This document shows, one piece after another, positions 32,725 through 40,662 of a DNA stretch of 43,011 nucleotides (position 1 is its first letter; every line of letters begins with the position of its first letter). The notes beneath the pieces were generated by a model. It saw only the letters and a list, made by a program, of their open reading frames with translations, had not been told where the DNA came from and did not search any database. Source of the DNA: Bacillota bacterium (GTDB lineage Bacteria; Bacillota; Ch66; Ch109); the NCBI GenBank assembly GCA_013178275.1, contig JABLWZ010000030.1, positions 1 through 43,011 of the forward strand, written 5' to 3'. The translations under genes and the position numbers were made by a program.

Positions 32725-33507
32725 CTACTTGCCGGCGATAGCCACCCGGTTCTCACTTGGGAACTCTCGCTTCCAGTCTAGGTAATAGATGTTTTTCAGA
32801 CCCGCGATTACCCCGACCTGCTCCAAAAAACTGAGCCAAAAACCGGCAGTCGCGCGCTGTGTAAAAGGCAGCAAAATCTCAGTGGCCTCCCGGTATTTGG
32901 CATCGTCGGGTTTTCCATTGACCAGTTCTATCAGGTCATAGCTTCTCAGCGCGCACTCTTTCAGCCAGTCCGATAGCCGCTGGTGTTTGTTGTAGTGCCC
33001 GTCGTTAAACACGAGGTAGTCATGGCTGTGGGACTGCACCCAGACCTCATAGCGGTGGTGGTCCATACTGCATGTACAGTTAGAGTGGTGAGGTTCGCAG
33101 AGATCCTGCAGCAGGTGAGTCGCTGCGCCTAAAAAAAACATGGCTTTTTCGTGACTGCCCCGCCTCCATAATTTAACTGCCCTCTGGGAAAAACGCTCAA
33201 ATATTACCTCCGCTGATGTCATGCCAAGATACCCTTCACCGGTTTTCGGGTGGTAAAAGTGGTGGATGCTTCCCCAGCCGCCATCCGGCCAGCAGATCCC
33301 AACGTCGATATCTTGGTTGTAGGCTTCGAGGAGATTGGCGGCTTCCAGATGCCCGTCCGATTCCAGAATCAATCTGGCCTGCTGGTTGCATAAAACGTGT
33401 GTGGAGCAGAATCCCAGGTCGACTGACATGGTGAGCCTTCCACTCGCGAGCAGATACTTGCTGAAGTAAGCGATCGAGGAGGTTATCCGACGCATCCCGG
33501 CTACCAA
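32725..33507 (-). CDS. Zinc-dependent phospholipase C-like protein
   Basis: 260 aa from TTG 33507. Features of the zinc-dependent PLC/S1-P1 nuclease fold: THVLCNQQA near residue 36, DGGWGSIHHFYHP around 75-90, and the metal-binding core LGAATHLLQDLCEPHHS around 125-141. No clear signal peptide, so export is uncertain. The TTG start follows AAAGGAGAGG; the ATG four codons later is an alternative. The convergent PHP gene ends 37 bp away; a functional link is speculative. Confidence 0.75.
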   Translation of the reverse strand: MVAGMRRITSSIAYFSKYLLASGRLTMSVDLGFCSTHVLCNQQARLILESDGHLEAANLLEAYNQDIDVGICWPDGGWGSIHHFYHPKTGEGYLGMTSAEVIFERFSQRAVKLWRRGSHEKAMFFLGAATHLLQDLCEPHHSNCTCSMDHHRYEVWVQSHSHDYLVFNDGHYNKHQRLSDWLKECALRSYDLIELVNGKPDDAKYREATEILLPFTQRATAGFWLSFLEQVGVIAGLKNIYYLDWKREFPSENRVAIAGK

Positions 33508-33653
33508 AAAATCCTCTCCTTTCATAAATAGGTTAGGTATATCGTAATTTATTAATTTCAATATTTAGTGAATATTTTATTAAGATAGTCTATATTTTGA
33601 GGAGTTTGAGCAAAAAACCAAGCGCTTTTTTAAAAGTCAACCGGATATACAAT

Positions 33654-33688
33654 AAAAAAACACGTTTTTCCCGAAAAGGGAAAACGTG
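33654..33688 (-). terminator. Leftward terminator after the FAD oxidoreductase gene
   Basis: CACGTTTTTCCC (33661-33672) pairs with GGGAAAACGTG (33678-33688); seven A at 33654-33660 give a T-run on the minus strand. Confidence 0.85.
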
Positions 33689-33777
33689 CCGTTTGAGAGG
33701 TGTGGCTGCCTGCCTGGATACAGTGTCTAAGCGCGATATTTAACCTTAAAAGAACCTGGCCTTATCTTGGCCGCTCA

Positions 33778-35376
33778 CTATTTGTCTATTCGCGCATCCG
33801 CGCCGCTGACCAGTTCCTCCTGCACTCGGGCGATGTCTCGCAGAGAAAAACGTCGGGGCGGCAGTCCTTTCCTCGCCGCGTAAGCCGCCGCCACCCCGGC
33901 GGCGTCGCCCAGCACACACAGGTTGGGAAACACCCTCATCTCGGACCAGGCGAAAGCCGAGCACCCCACTGCGTACCCCGGGACCAGCAGGTTTTCTGCG
34001 TACCGGCTGATCAGGCACTCGTAAGGGAGGTAGACCGGGTTGTCGGGCGAACCGGGAACGATACCCAGGTCAGGCCGCAGCCTCGCCGCCACCGAGAAGT
34101 CGTATCTCCCGTCCGGGCCTCTCAGGTCACGGAACTGGTAGGCGTTGATGTCGCTCCAGTAGTAGCCGAGCCCGACCCGGCTGGGGTAGTTGGCGGCGTC
34201 CGCCCCGCTGTCCGGCGAGTCCCCGGCCTGGACGGACTCGACGGTCGAGACTTCGTAGTTGGTGTCCTCGGTGCCGTTGGCGATGTCTTCCCAGCATCGG
34301 GCGGTGTGGATGGTCTCGCGCAGGTAAAGGACGTCACCGACCCGGGGGTACCCGTCTTCCCCGTACACGAAGTCCACCCCCGCGAAACCCGGGAACCTTC
34401 GTAGCGCCCGCAGAAACTCGCGGCGATTCCTCCGCAGAAACCCCCGGGCCCCGACCCAGGCCTCGTCCACGTTACGGTAGTCGGGCCTCATCACCGCGGG
34501 ATAGCAAGCCGTCCCCCGGTCCCGCTCGAAGGCCCGGCCGTCGACGTTGAACACCAGCAGGGTGTTGACCCACCACTCCCGGGAACCAGGGCCGTCCTGG
34601 GCCGCGTTGAGCGGCTTGATGGCGAAACCCCGGGGCCCGTGCCGGTTGTTGAAACCGATCACCACCGGATCGGTGGTGCAGGTCCGCCTTCCTCCCCAGC
34701 ATCCCACCGACCCGCGGGCATCCGTGCTGAAACTCATGTCCGGGTTATCCACCCGGGCCACCCCGACCACCTTGAACATCAGGGTCGCCACCTGCTGCCG
34801 GCCCAGGTCCCGGCACATCCTCTCGCTCGGATCCAGGTACTCGGAGGGCCAGTCGTAGCGGCCGACGGAGTTGGAAGGGTCGGACCGGAGGGCCAGCCGG
34901 CCGTGGTCCGAGGCATCGATGAACACCCGGGCGCTCACCACCCGCCGGGTGTGGGGGTGTGCCCACCGGACCCAGCCGCATTCATCGCGGCGCACCCCTC
35001 GGATCACCAGATCCCTGATCGAGCCCGAACCCCCGGAGCAGTCGAGGGACACCCACTCGATATCGTACTGGTGTCTGATGGAAACATTTGTAAGACTGTC
35101 CAGTTCACCGCACAGTATGTCCGAAAAGTAGTCAGTTTTGTAAAAATCCCCCACCTGGGATCGCCACCGAGCGAAGGAACCTCTCTGGGGCGGGGTGCCT
35201 CTCCACCTCCGGATGTCAAAAAAGTTCTGCCCGCCGACAGTGGCTATACCTCCGAGCCGGCCTGGTGTCGGTTCGGGATTTATCAGGACCAGCCGCTTCC
35301 GCCCGAGCCCCCGGGCGGTGTTCACCGCCGCCGCGCACCCCGCCAGGCTCCCGCCGTATATCGCGACATCAAACAT
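33778..35376 (-). CDS. FAD-dependent oxidoreductase
   Basis: 532 aa, FAD_oxidored (PF12831)-like. The N-terminal FAD fold is YGGSLAGCAAAV (7-18), followed by the GGIATVGG region; ARVFIDASDHGRLA corresponds to the conserved 'FIDATGDGDLA'-type motif, and VLGDAAGVAAAYAARKG near the C-terminus completes the FAD site. Many Arg/Trp-rich insertions lie between. Substrate unknown; family members act on small molecules and some are secreted, but no signal peptide is seen. ATG 35376 follows AGGGGTGA. Flanked by terminators on both sides, so a single-gene transcript; very GC-rich. Confidence 0.8.
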   Translation of the reverse strand: MFDVAIYGGSLAGCAAAVNTARGLGRKRLVLINPEPTPGRLGGIATVGGQNFFDIRRWRGTPPQRGSFARWRSQVGDFYKTDYFSDILCGELDSLTNVSIRHQYDIEWVSLDCSGGSGSIRDLVIRGVRRDECGWVRWAHPHTRRVVSARVFIDASDHGRLALRSDPSNSVGRYDWPSEYLDPSERMCRDLGRQQVATLMFKVVGVARVDNPDMSFSTDARGSVGCWGGRRTCTTDPVVIGFNNRHGPRGFAIKPLNAAQDGPGSREWWVNTLLVFNVDGRAFERDRGTACYPAVMRPDYRNVDEAWVGARGFLRRNRREFLRALRRFPGFAGVDFVYGEDGYPRVGDVLYLRETIHTARCWEDIANGTEDTNYEVSTVESVQAGDSPDSGADAANYPSRVGLGYYWSDINAYQFRDLRGPDGRYDFSVAARLRPDLGIVPGSPDNPVYLPYECLISRYAENLLVPGYAVGCSAFAWSEMRVFPNLCVLGDAAGVAAAYAARKGLPPRRFSLRDIARVQEELVSGADARIDK

Positions 35377-35465
35377 CGAATCACCCCTGCCAGGCCGAAA
35401 AAGTGAACCACGGCCGTTGGTTTACTATATTCAGCGATGAGGGCCGGGCACCACTTCGGCGGCAC

Positions 35466-35493
35466 AAAAAAAAGACCCCGAAAATTACGGGGT
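35466..35493 (-). terminator. Leftward terminator after the small protein at 35548
   Basis: ACCCCG (35475-35480) pairs with CGGGGT (35488-35493); eight A at 35466-35473 form the T-run on the minus strand. Confidence 0.85.
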
Positions 35494-35547
35494 TGTACAT
35501 TAAGTGGCGACGCACATTTTAATCCTTGAAAAACCGGGCCTTACCCA

Positions 35548-35856
35548 CTAAAAATCGACAGCTTCATCGGGCATTATTATCTTGGTCAGGTGGGTGTCAC
35601 AGTCGGTTATCACCCGGAACTTCACCCCGCTGCGGCCCTTGTAGGAGGACGAAACCAGCATCCCCTTGGCCAGCGCGAAGTTATTCCCTTCCCAGTTCTC
35701 GGGGCTTATATCGCCCCAGTCGCCGCTGACGTGACGTTCCAGTGCCCGATGTACGTCTCCCCAGCTCAGATTCTGTCTCGCTCCGGGGCTCATTAAGACA
35801 CTGCCCAGGACCAACCTTGCCTGCGGAACCCTTTTGTATTTTGCCAAATATGTCAC
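35548..35856 (-). CDS. Small protein of a plasmid/phage-type family
   Basis: 102 aa from GTG 35856, chosen because GGGGAG lies 7 nt upstream; the longer frame upstream has no signal. The core ALERHVSGDWGDISPENWEG, then NNFALAKGMLVSSSY and FRVITDCDTHLTKIIMPDE, resembles a small family I associate with plasmids and prophages (a pattern like RHxxGDWGD...N..A...G.RLLS.Y...F.VITE). Function unknown. It may mark a former mobile segment beside the AT-rich gap that follows. Confidence 0.65.
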   Translation of the reverse strand: MTYLAKYKRVPQARLVLGSVLMSPGARQNLSWGDVHRALERHVSGDWGDISPENWEGNNFALAKGMLVSSSYKGRSGVKFRVITDCDTHLTKIIMPDEAVDF

Positions 35857-36473
35857 GCTGCTTCTCCCCAGTTGTTGAAAATTATTCAGCGATGCTTGTA
35901 TAAAATGGACCCGAGACGGGGGACGCTCGGGTCGAAAGAGAGGAGTTGCATAAGTGGCTGTAACATCGGAGTGGTGCGCAGTACCTATGCTAAACAGCCA
36001 TGCTGTCACAATAATATGCAATTTCTATGCCAGGTTTTAAGAAATAAGCGGCCGGTTTAGTTTTTCAGGGCAGTCGAATGATCCTCCGATAGAGATTTTT
36101 ATCAACTTCGATGCGGCAGAGCATCGTTTTCTGGTTCGACAAATTTCGTGCGCCGCTTTTCATAGTTTCATCATATTCCACCCGAGCTTGCGGCTTCCCT
36201 GGCGATTCCCGGAGGGCTTACAAAATATGGGTGATCAGTTAGTAATTTGAAAGGACTTGAAATTACTTTCACATTTATAAAGTTATTTGTGTAATTTATC
36301 ATAAATGATGCAAAATAACATCAAAATCACCTCGATTAAGGAGAAAACTCGCTATCCCTTGTGGACAGGGGGACAACGGTCGATGCAATTGCGCATTGAA
36401 GTTTTTCGAGGGAGAAAATGGGGAAAATTGTAACTCGGATAATGTCAAAAAATGTTGAATATAAGGAGGGGAA
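35857..36473. other. AT-rich intergenic stretch with hairpins
   Basis: No convincing gene. Structures seen: a perfect hairpin GACCCGAG (35908-35915)/CTCGGGTC (35926-35933); CGATGC (36109-36114)/GCATCG (36121-36126) followed by TTTT, a weak terminator; and AGTAATTT (36241-36248)/AAATTACT (36260-36267), a possible operator. No riboswitch class is recognised. Confidence 0.5.
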
Positions 36474-36650
36474 TTGTCGAAATACACGAATAAAACTCGT
36501 CTGCCTTTTGATATTTTAATAATATTGCTTCGGCCGTTAATAATATCGTTGCTGAAACCGGGCACGATTTTTGCAAAATTACCAGAAGGGGGTACTATCA
36601 AATTTTACCAAAAGAAAAGCAGCCAGATGAATGCAGTAAAAGGGAGATGA
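36474..36650 (+). CDS. Possible small hydrophobic protein (58 aa)
   Basis: TTG start at 36474 behind AAGGAGGGG, 58 codons, TGA stop. The product has a basic N-terminus (KYTNKTR), a hydrophobic stretch at about 11-31 (LPFDILIILLRPLIISLL) and a basic tail, as in small membrane proteins. Ribosome-site spacing is short (about 4 nt) and the region is AT-rich, so chance is possible. I recognise no family. Confidence 0.3.
   Translation: MSKYTNKTRLPFDILIILLRPLIISLLKPGTIFAKLPEGGTIKFYQKKSSQMNAVKGR
36571..36598 (+). promoter_or_regulatory. Weak candidate promoter of the crt operon
   Basis: TTGCAA (36571-36576), 16-bp spacer, TACTAT (36593-36598, four of six). It would give a leader of about 160 nt that contains the 10-codon frame at 36682. 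Confidence 0.3.
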
Positions 36651-36681
36651 TTTCAGAAAATTCAACTAACGGAGGTGTTAA

Positions 36682-36714
36682 ATGAGCTGGGCAGAAGGAT
36701 TAAAAGGCTCCTGA
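36682..36714 (+). CDS. Possible 10-codon leader peptide before crt
   Basis: ATG 36682 with an ideal ribosome binding site (GGAGGTG, 36671-36677) encodes MSWAEGLKGS then TGA. It ends 48 bp before the crt start. The strong site in an otherwise non-coding leader suggests a translated leader or a remnant; there is no attenuator hairpin that I can see. Confidence 0.25.
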   Translation: MSWAEGLKGS

Positions 36715-36762
36715 CTTACTGCAAAGGATACTAGAAGAACTTGTATGTGGGGAGGTAGGTAA

Positions 36763-37545
36763 ATGGCTTGGGACAATGTTTTACTGGAAAAGGATGGAGT
36801 CGTGGGGGTAGTGACCGTAAACCGACCCAAGGCCCTAAACGCCTTAAACGGTGATACCCTCACCGAGATCGGTCTGGCGTTCGATGAGGTCGCCAAGGAC
36901 GACGAGATCAAGGTAGTCATCCTCACCGGCGCTGGGGACAAGGCGTTCGTGGCTGGCGCCGATATCTTGTCCATGCAGAAGATGACCCCGATGGAGAGCA
37001 AGGCCTTCTCTCTTTTAGGGCAGCAGGTAATGAGCAAGATCGAGACCTTCCAAAAGCCGGTTATCGCCGCTATCAACGGTTTCACCCTGGGCGGCGGATG
37101 TGAGCTGGCCATGTGCTGCGATATCCGCATCGCCACCCCCAAGAGCATGTTCGGTCAGCCCGAGGTCGGACTGGGGATTATCCCGGGATTCGCCGGCACC
37201 CAGCGGCTGCCGCGGCTGATAGGCAAAGGAAGGGCGAAGGAGCTGATCTTCTCCGCGGCCAACATCAACGCGGAAGAGGCGTACCGCATCGGTTTGATCA
37301 ACAAGGTGGTGGAGGAAGACCAGCTGATGGCCGAGGCCAAAAAGATGGCCGGCAAGATAGCTTCCAAGGGACAGATCGCCGTGCGGCTGGCCAAGGAGGC
37401 CATCAACGAGGGGATGGAGATGGACCTGGACAAGGCCATGATCCACGAAGCCGACCTGTTCGGACTCTGCTTCTCCACCGAGGAGCAAAGAGAAGGCATG
37501 ACCGCGTTCATCGAAAAGCGGCCGGCCAAGTTCACCGGGAAATAG
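36763..37545 (+). CDS. crt: Short-chain enoyl-CoA hydratase (crotonase)
   Basis: Reversible hydration of crotonyl-CoA to 3-hydroxybutyryl-CoA. Both catalytic glutamates are present: E114 in GGGCELAM and E134 in GQPEVGLG. The oxyanion segments are KAFVAGADI (60-68) and INGFTLGGG. 260 aa, standard. ATG 36763 with GGGGAGG. Followed 67 bp later by hbd, the next enzyme of the same pathway. This is a true hydratase, unlike the crotonase at 25153. Confidence 0.94.
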   Translation: MAWDNVLLEKDGVVGVVTVNRPKALNALNGDTLTEIGLAFDEVAKDDEIKVVILTGAGDKAFVAGADILSMQKMTPMESKAFSLLGQQVMSKIETFQKPVIAAINGFTLGGGCELAMCCDIRIATPKSMFGQPEVGLGIIPGFAGTQRLPRLIGKGRAKELIFSAANINAEEAYRIGLINKVVEEDQLMAEAKKMAGKIASKGQIAVRLAKEAINEGMEMDLDKAMIHEADLFGLCFSTEEQREGMTAFIEKRPAKFTGK

Positions 37546-37612
37546 CCGGAAAGGCTTAATGGTTAGTTAAACAGGGTAGCCCGAATAAAGATAAATTTAA
37601 GGAGGAGCGGAC

Positions 37613-38470
37613 ATGGAGATTAAAAAGATTGGGGTACTAGGGGCTGGAACGATGGGAGCCGGGATCGCGCAGGTATGCGCCCAGGCGGGATACGAGGTCA
37701 AACTGATCGACATCGATCAGAAGTTTGTTGACCGCGGACTCGGCACTATTACCAAGAACCTTTCCAAGAACGTGGAAAAAGGTAAGATGGCCGCAGAAGA
37801 GAAAGACGCCATCCTCGGCCGCCTCACCGGCGCGGTGGGCAACGCCAACCTGAGCGATGTGGACGTAGTGATCGAGGCCATCCTGGAGATTATCGACGTG
37901 AAGCGGAAGGTCATGGCGGAGCTGGACGGCATCTGCCCGGCGCACACCATCCTCTGTACCAACACCTCGTCCCTCTCGATATCCGAGATCGCGGCGGCCA
38001 CCAATCGCCCTGACAAGATCGTGGGCGTCCACTTCTTTAACCCGGTTCCAATGATGAAGCTCATCGAGATCATCCCGGGGATCATGACCGCGCCCGAAAC
38101 CACGGATGCCGTGGTCGAACTCAGCAAAAAACTCGGCAAGACCCCGATCCCGGTCAAGGAATACCCGGGCTTCGTGGTAAACCGCATCCTTATCCCGTAC
38201 ATCAACGAAGCCGTGTTCTGCCTGCAGGAAGGGCTCGCCCCGGCCGAGGACATCGACGCCGCCATGAAACTCGGAGCCAACATGCCGATGGGCCCGCTGG
38301 CGCTAGCTGACCTGGTCGGCAACGACATCTGCCTCGCCATCATGGAGGTATTCTACAGAGAATTCGCCGACTCCAAGTACCGCCCGGCCCCCCTGTTAAA
38401 ACAGATGGTCCGCGCGGGACTGCTCGGCATGAAGAGCGGCAAGGGCTTCTTCGACTATTCCAAGAAGTAA
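37613..38470 (+). CDS. hbd: 3-hydroxybutyryl-CoA dehydrogenase
   Basis: NAD(P)-dependent oxidation of 3-hydroxybutyryl-CoA to acetoacetyl-CoA, or the reverse. Rossmann motif GAGTMG at 10-15; CTNTSSLSI at 115-123; catalytic pair H140 ([12 protein letters not shown]) and E152. 285 aa, the single-domain bacterial form. Strong ribosome binding site AAGGAGG. With crt it covers two consecutive steps of butyrate metabolism; thiolase and butyryl-CoA dehydrogenase/ETF are not adjacent, though two acyl-CoA dehydrogenases lie 20 kb upstream. Confidence 0.95.
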   Translation: MEIKKIGVLGAGTMGAGIAQVCAQAGYEVKLIDIDQKFVDRGLGTITKNLSKNVEKGKMAAEEKDAILGRLTGAVGNANLSDVDVVIEAILEIIDVKRKVMAELDGICPAHTILCTNTSSLSISEIAAATNRPDKIVGVHFFNPVPMMKLIEIIPGIMTAPETTDAVVELSKKLGKTPIPVKEYPGFVVNRILIPYINEAVFCLQEGLAPAEDIDAAMKLGANMPMGPLALADLVGNDICLAIMEVFYREFADSKYRPAPLLKQMVRAGLLGMKSGKGFFDYSKK

Positions 38471-38492
38471 ACCTTACCCGCGAGGAGGGTCT

Positions 38493-38831
38493 ATGCGGCA
38501 TAAAATAAACTACGTCAGGGCTTACAGCGATTTCCTCCAGGCGTTCAACGAGATGCTGGAGGATCAGAGGACCTGGGTAAACGACAGCGAGGAAGAGCAA
38601 ATGACCCTGCTCGCCGAGCCGGACCAGGATTCTTACAGCCGACTCAAGGTAGAAGTCCCCAAACCCGACGCGCCAGGGACGCACCCTATAGACGCCCTGG
38701 AGATCTATATCAGCAAGGATTCCACGCAGTCCCTTGATGAGACGCTGAGCGACATAGAACTATACGCACTCAACTATATAGCAAGCAGTCCTCACGCTCC
38801 CATCCATCGTCCTATATTCGTAGTACCTTGA
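38493..38831 (+). CDS. Hypothetical protein (112 aa) in the crt-hbd operon
   Basis: Not recognised. Acidic, soluble, predicted mixed helix/strand; the N-terminal part (YSDFLQAFNEMLEDQRTWV) is helical and no cysteine or metal motif is present. The ribosome binding site GAGGAGGG is excellent and the gene starts 22 bp after hbd, before a terminator, so it is probably translated with crt and hbd. Function cannot be inferred. Confidence 0.7.
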   Translation: MRHKINYVRAYSDFLQAFNEMLEDQRTWVNDSEEEQMTLLAEPDQDSYSRLKVEVPKPDAPGTHPIDALEIYISKDSTQSLDETLSDIELYALNYIASSPHAPIHRPIFVVP

Positions 38832-38862
38832 TGCATACGTCATCGAGGGGAAGCGCTGGACC

Positions 38863-38895
38863 AAAAACCACCCTCCATCCACGAGGGTGGTTTTA
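38863..38895 (+). terminator. Terminator of the crt-hbd operon
   Basis: AAAACCACCCTC-catccac-GAGGGTGGTTTT, a perfect 12-bp stem with T-tract; symmetric A/T ends allow both directions. Confidence 0.9.
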
Positions 38896-38922
38896 ATTTA
38901 CCCTGGTCGAGCCATACAGCGG

Positions 38923-38951
38923 TTGAGCTTTATACCGGGTTAATGTAGAAT
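38923..38951 (+). promoter_or_regulatory. Promoter of the exported protein gene at 38996
   Basis: TTGAGC (38923-38928), 17-bp spacer, TAGAAT (38946-38951). Confidence 0.6.
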
Positions 38952-38995
38952 TAAACGGAATGTTACTTTGGCCGATTTGACGAAAGGGGTGCGGT

Positions 38996-39472
38996 ATGAG
39001 CAAATACAAGATTGTCGGGTTCGCTGTGGTGGCGTTGGTGATATCAGTTGCGGTCGGGTTTTTCTATTACCAGCCCAGCCCCAAGCCGGAGGAGCTGAAC
39101 GGCGACTGGAAGGGGACCATCACCACGACCTCGGTAAGCGGCGCCAAAGAGCTGACCGACCTGATGGACACCAGGTCCCTGCCGAAAGAGGAGAAGGCCG
39201 CCTGCAAGGTGACCCTCGACAGCAGCGGAAACGGCACCTTCATTTTCGAGGGCATGAAGTGCGCCGCCAGCTACAGCGGTGGCGACCTCACATTCAGCGC
39301 CAACGAGAACTTCCTGTCCCTGAATGTAGCCCTGGAAAGTCGGCTGAAGGCTGGCCAGGACGGCTCAAACTACATCCTGGAGGGCAACCTGACCGAGGAC
39401 TTCAAGGACACCAGTCAGAACAGAACCGCCCAGGCCAAGGGGACCATCAAGCTCACCAAGCCGATAAAATAG
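38996..39472 (+). CDS. Membrane-anchored or secreted hypothetical protein (158 aa)
   Basis: N-terminal hydrophobic segment (about 5-25, IVGFAVVALVISVAVGFFYY), then an extracytoplasmic domain beginning LNGDWKGTIT, a pattern seen in lipocalin/calycin-like beta-barrel domains. C70 and C90 could form a disulfide. No lipobox. GAAAGGGG ribosome site, own promoter and own terminator: a single-gene unit. Function unknown. Confidence 0.75.
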   Translation: MSKYKIVGFAVVALVISVAVGFFYYQPSPKPEELNGDWKGTITTTSVSGAKELTDLMDTRSLPKEEKAACKVTLDSSGNGTFIFEGMKCAASYSGGDLTFSANENFLSLNVALESRLKAGQDGSNYILEGNLTEDFKDTSQNRTAQAKGTIKLTKPIK

Positions 39473-39489
39473 TTGAAGATTAAACAGCG

Positions 39490-39527
39490 ATCCCACCTCC
39501 CGAAAACGCGGAGGTGGGATTTTTTTC
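39490..39527 (+). terminator. Terminator after the exported protein
   Basis: ATCCCACCTCC (39490-39500)/GGAGGTGGGAT (39510-39520) followed by seven or more T. Confidence 0.92.
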
Positions 39528-39528
39528 C

Positions 39529-39569
39529 TTGACCTATATTAGAACTATGGTATAGTAAATGTATCATAG
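39529..39569 (+). promoter_or_regulatory. Promoter and operator of the PadR operon
   Basis: TTGACC (39529-39534), 16-bp spacer, extended TGG-TATAGT (39551-39556). An inverted repeat CTATGGTA-N9-TATCATAG (39545-39569, one mismatch) covers the -10 and start point, in the usual place for PadR autorepression. Confidence 0.65.
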
Positions 39570-39595
39570 CATACAATCTTACCAGGAGGTCGCAG

Positions 39596-40150
39596 ATGAG
39601 TCTAAAGTACATGATCCTGGGAGGGCTGAAAGAGTCCCCCGCCCACGGCTACGGCATGGTTGACCTTATCTACCGGGACTTCTTCGACCAAAAGCCCGAG
39701 GTCAACAGCGGCCAGCTCTACGCGCTGCTGGCCAGGATGGAGAGCGACGGGCTGATAGAGAGGAACGTCATCCACCAGGAAAAGGCCCCCAGCCGCAAGG
39801 TCATCTCCATCACCCCGAAGGGGGAGGAGGAGTTCGACGCCTGGCTCCGCTCCGAAGCCGAGGAGATGGAGTATATTAGGTACGACTTCTTCAGTCGGTA
39901 CGGTTTCCTCTACAAGGTGAACCACTTCAGCAAGCTGGGGGTCGAGGAGGCCCTGGCCAAGGTCGACCAGCAGATAGGCCGTATGGAGGAGAAGCTCGAA
40001 AATTTCTACGGGGCTGAGGAAGACATGACCCAGCGCGGGGTGGACCCCTTCCGAATACTTATACTCCAGTACGGTATCGAGGTGCAGAAGACCAAGCTTG
40101 ACTGGCTGAAGAAGCTCAGGCAGGCGGTCCTGCAGAAAAACCAGAGATAA
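39596..40150 (+). CDS. PadR-family transcriptional regulator
   Basis: 184 aa. The N-terminal winged helix (about 1-85: YMILGGLKESPAHGYGM, SGQLYALLARMESDGLI, SRKVISITPKGEEEF) is diagnostic of PadR; a long C-terminal helical dimerization part follows (VirR/PadR-C like, group 1). AGGAGGT ribosome site. First gene of a three-gene operon with a flavin-type and an Fe-S protein, so its signal may be redox-related; this is inference. Confidence 0.92.
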   Translation: MSLKYMILGGLKESPAHGYGMVDLIYRDFFDQKPEVNSGQLYALLARMESDGLIERNVIHQEKAPSRKVISITPKGEEEFDAWLRSEAEEMEYIRYDFFSRYGFLYKVNHFSKLGVEEALAKVDQQIGRMEEKLENFYGAEEDMTQRGVDPFRILILQYGIEVQKTKLDWLKKLRQAVLQKNQR

Positions 40151-40169
40151 TATCGAGGGGTGATAAGAG

Positions 40170-40646
40170 ATGGCCGAGGTTTTAGGCGACCGGTTACCAG
40201 CGAACCTTTACCAGTTCTTCAGCCGGACCACCATGACCGGGGTGGCTTCCACCATCGACAGCAGCGGACTCCCCCGCGGCGCTCCCATGTCGATGTTCTA
40301 CGCCCCGGACGAGAAGATGCTCCTGATGGGGGTGCAGAACCGCTCGGCCACCTTCGAAAACGCGACCCGGGAAGGAAAGATCGCCCTCACTTTCATCGGC
40401 GGCGGCGACATGGCCTTCAGCATCCAGGGGAGGGCCCGCGTCTTTAAGCAGCAGATGGAAAGCAGCCGCTATGTCGGCATCATCGCCGTATTCATCGAGT
40501 CGGTCAAGAGCAACGTGGCCGACGACGTGGAGGTCAAGAAGGGGATCAAGGTCGAGTTCCGCTCCCCCCAGTGGGAAGAGCTGATCAGAAAGGTTCTCGC
40601 CGAGCTGCGCGGCTGCACCCGGGAGCAGGTCCTGGCCGCGATGTAA
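40170..40646 (+). CDS. Pyridoxamine 5'-phosphate oxidase-like flavoprotein
   Basis: 158 aa, split-barrel FMN-binding fold (GVASTIDSSGLPRGAPMSMFY, then MLLMGVQNRSATFENATREGKIALTFIG are typical strands). Such small members bind FMN or F420 and act as reductases or stress proteins; a true PdxH role is unlikely. Starts 19 bp after padR behind GAGGGGTGA. Single cysteine near the C-terminus (RGCTRE). Confidence 0.8.
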   Translation: MAEVLGDRLPANLYQFFSRTTMTGVASTIDSSGLPRGAPMSMFYAPDEKMLLMGVQNRSATFENATREGKIALTFIGGGDMAFSIQGRARVFKQQMESSRYVGIIAVFIESVKSNVADDVEVKKGIKVEFRSPQWEELIRKVLAELRGCTREQVLAAM

Positions 40647-40662
40647 GAGAGGAGGAGAGGGG

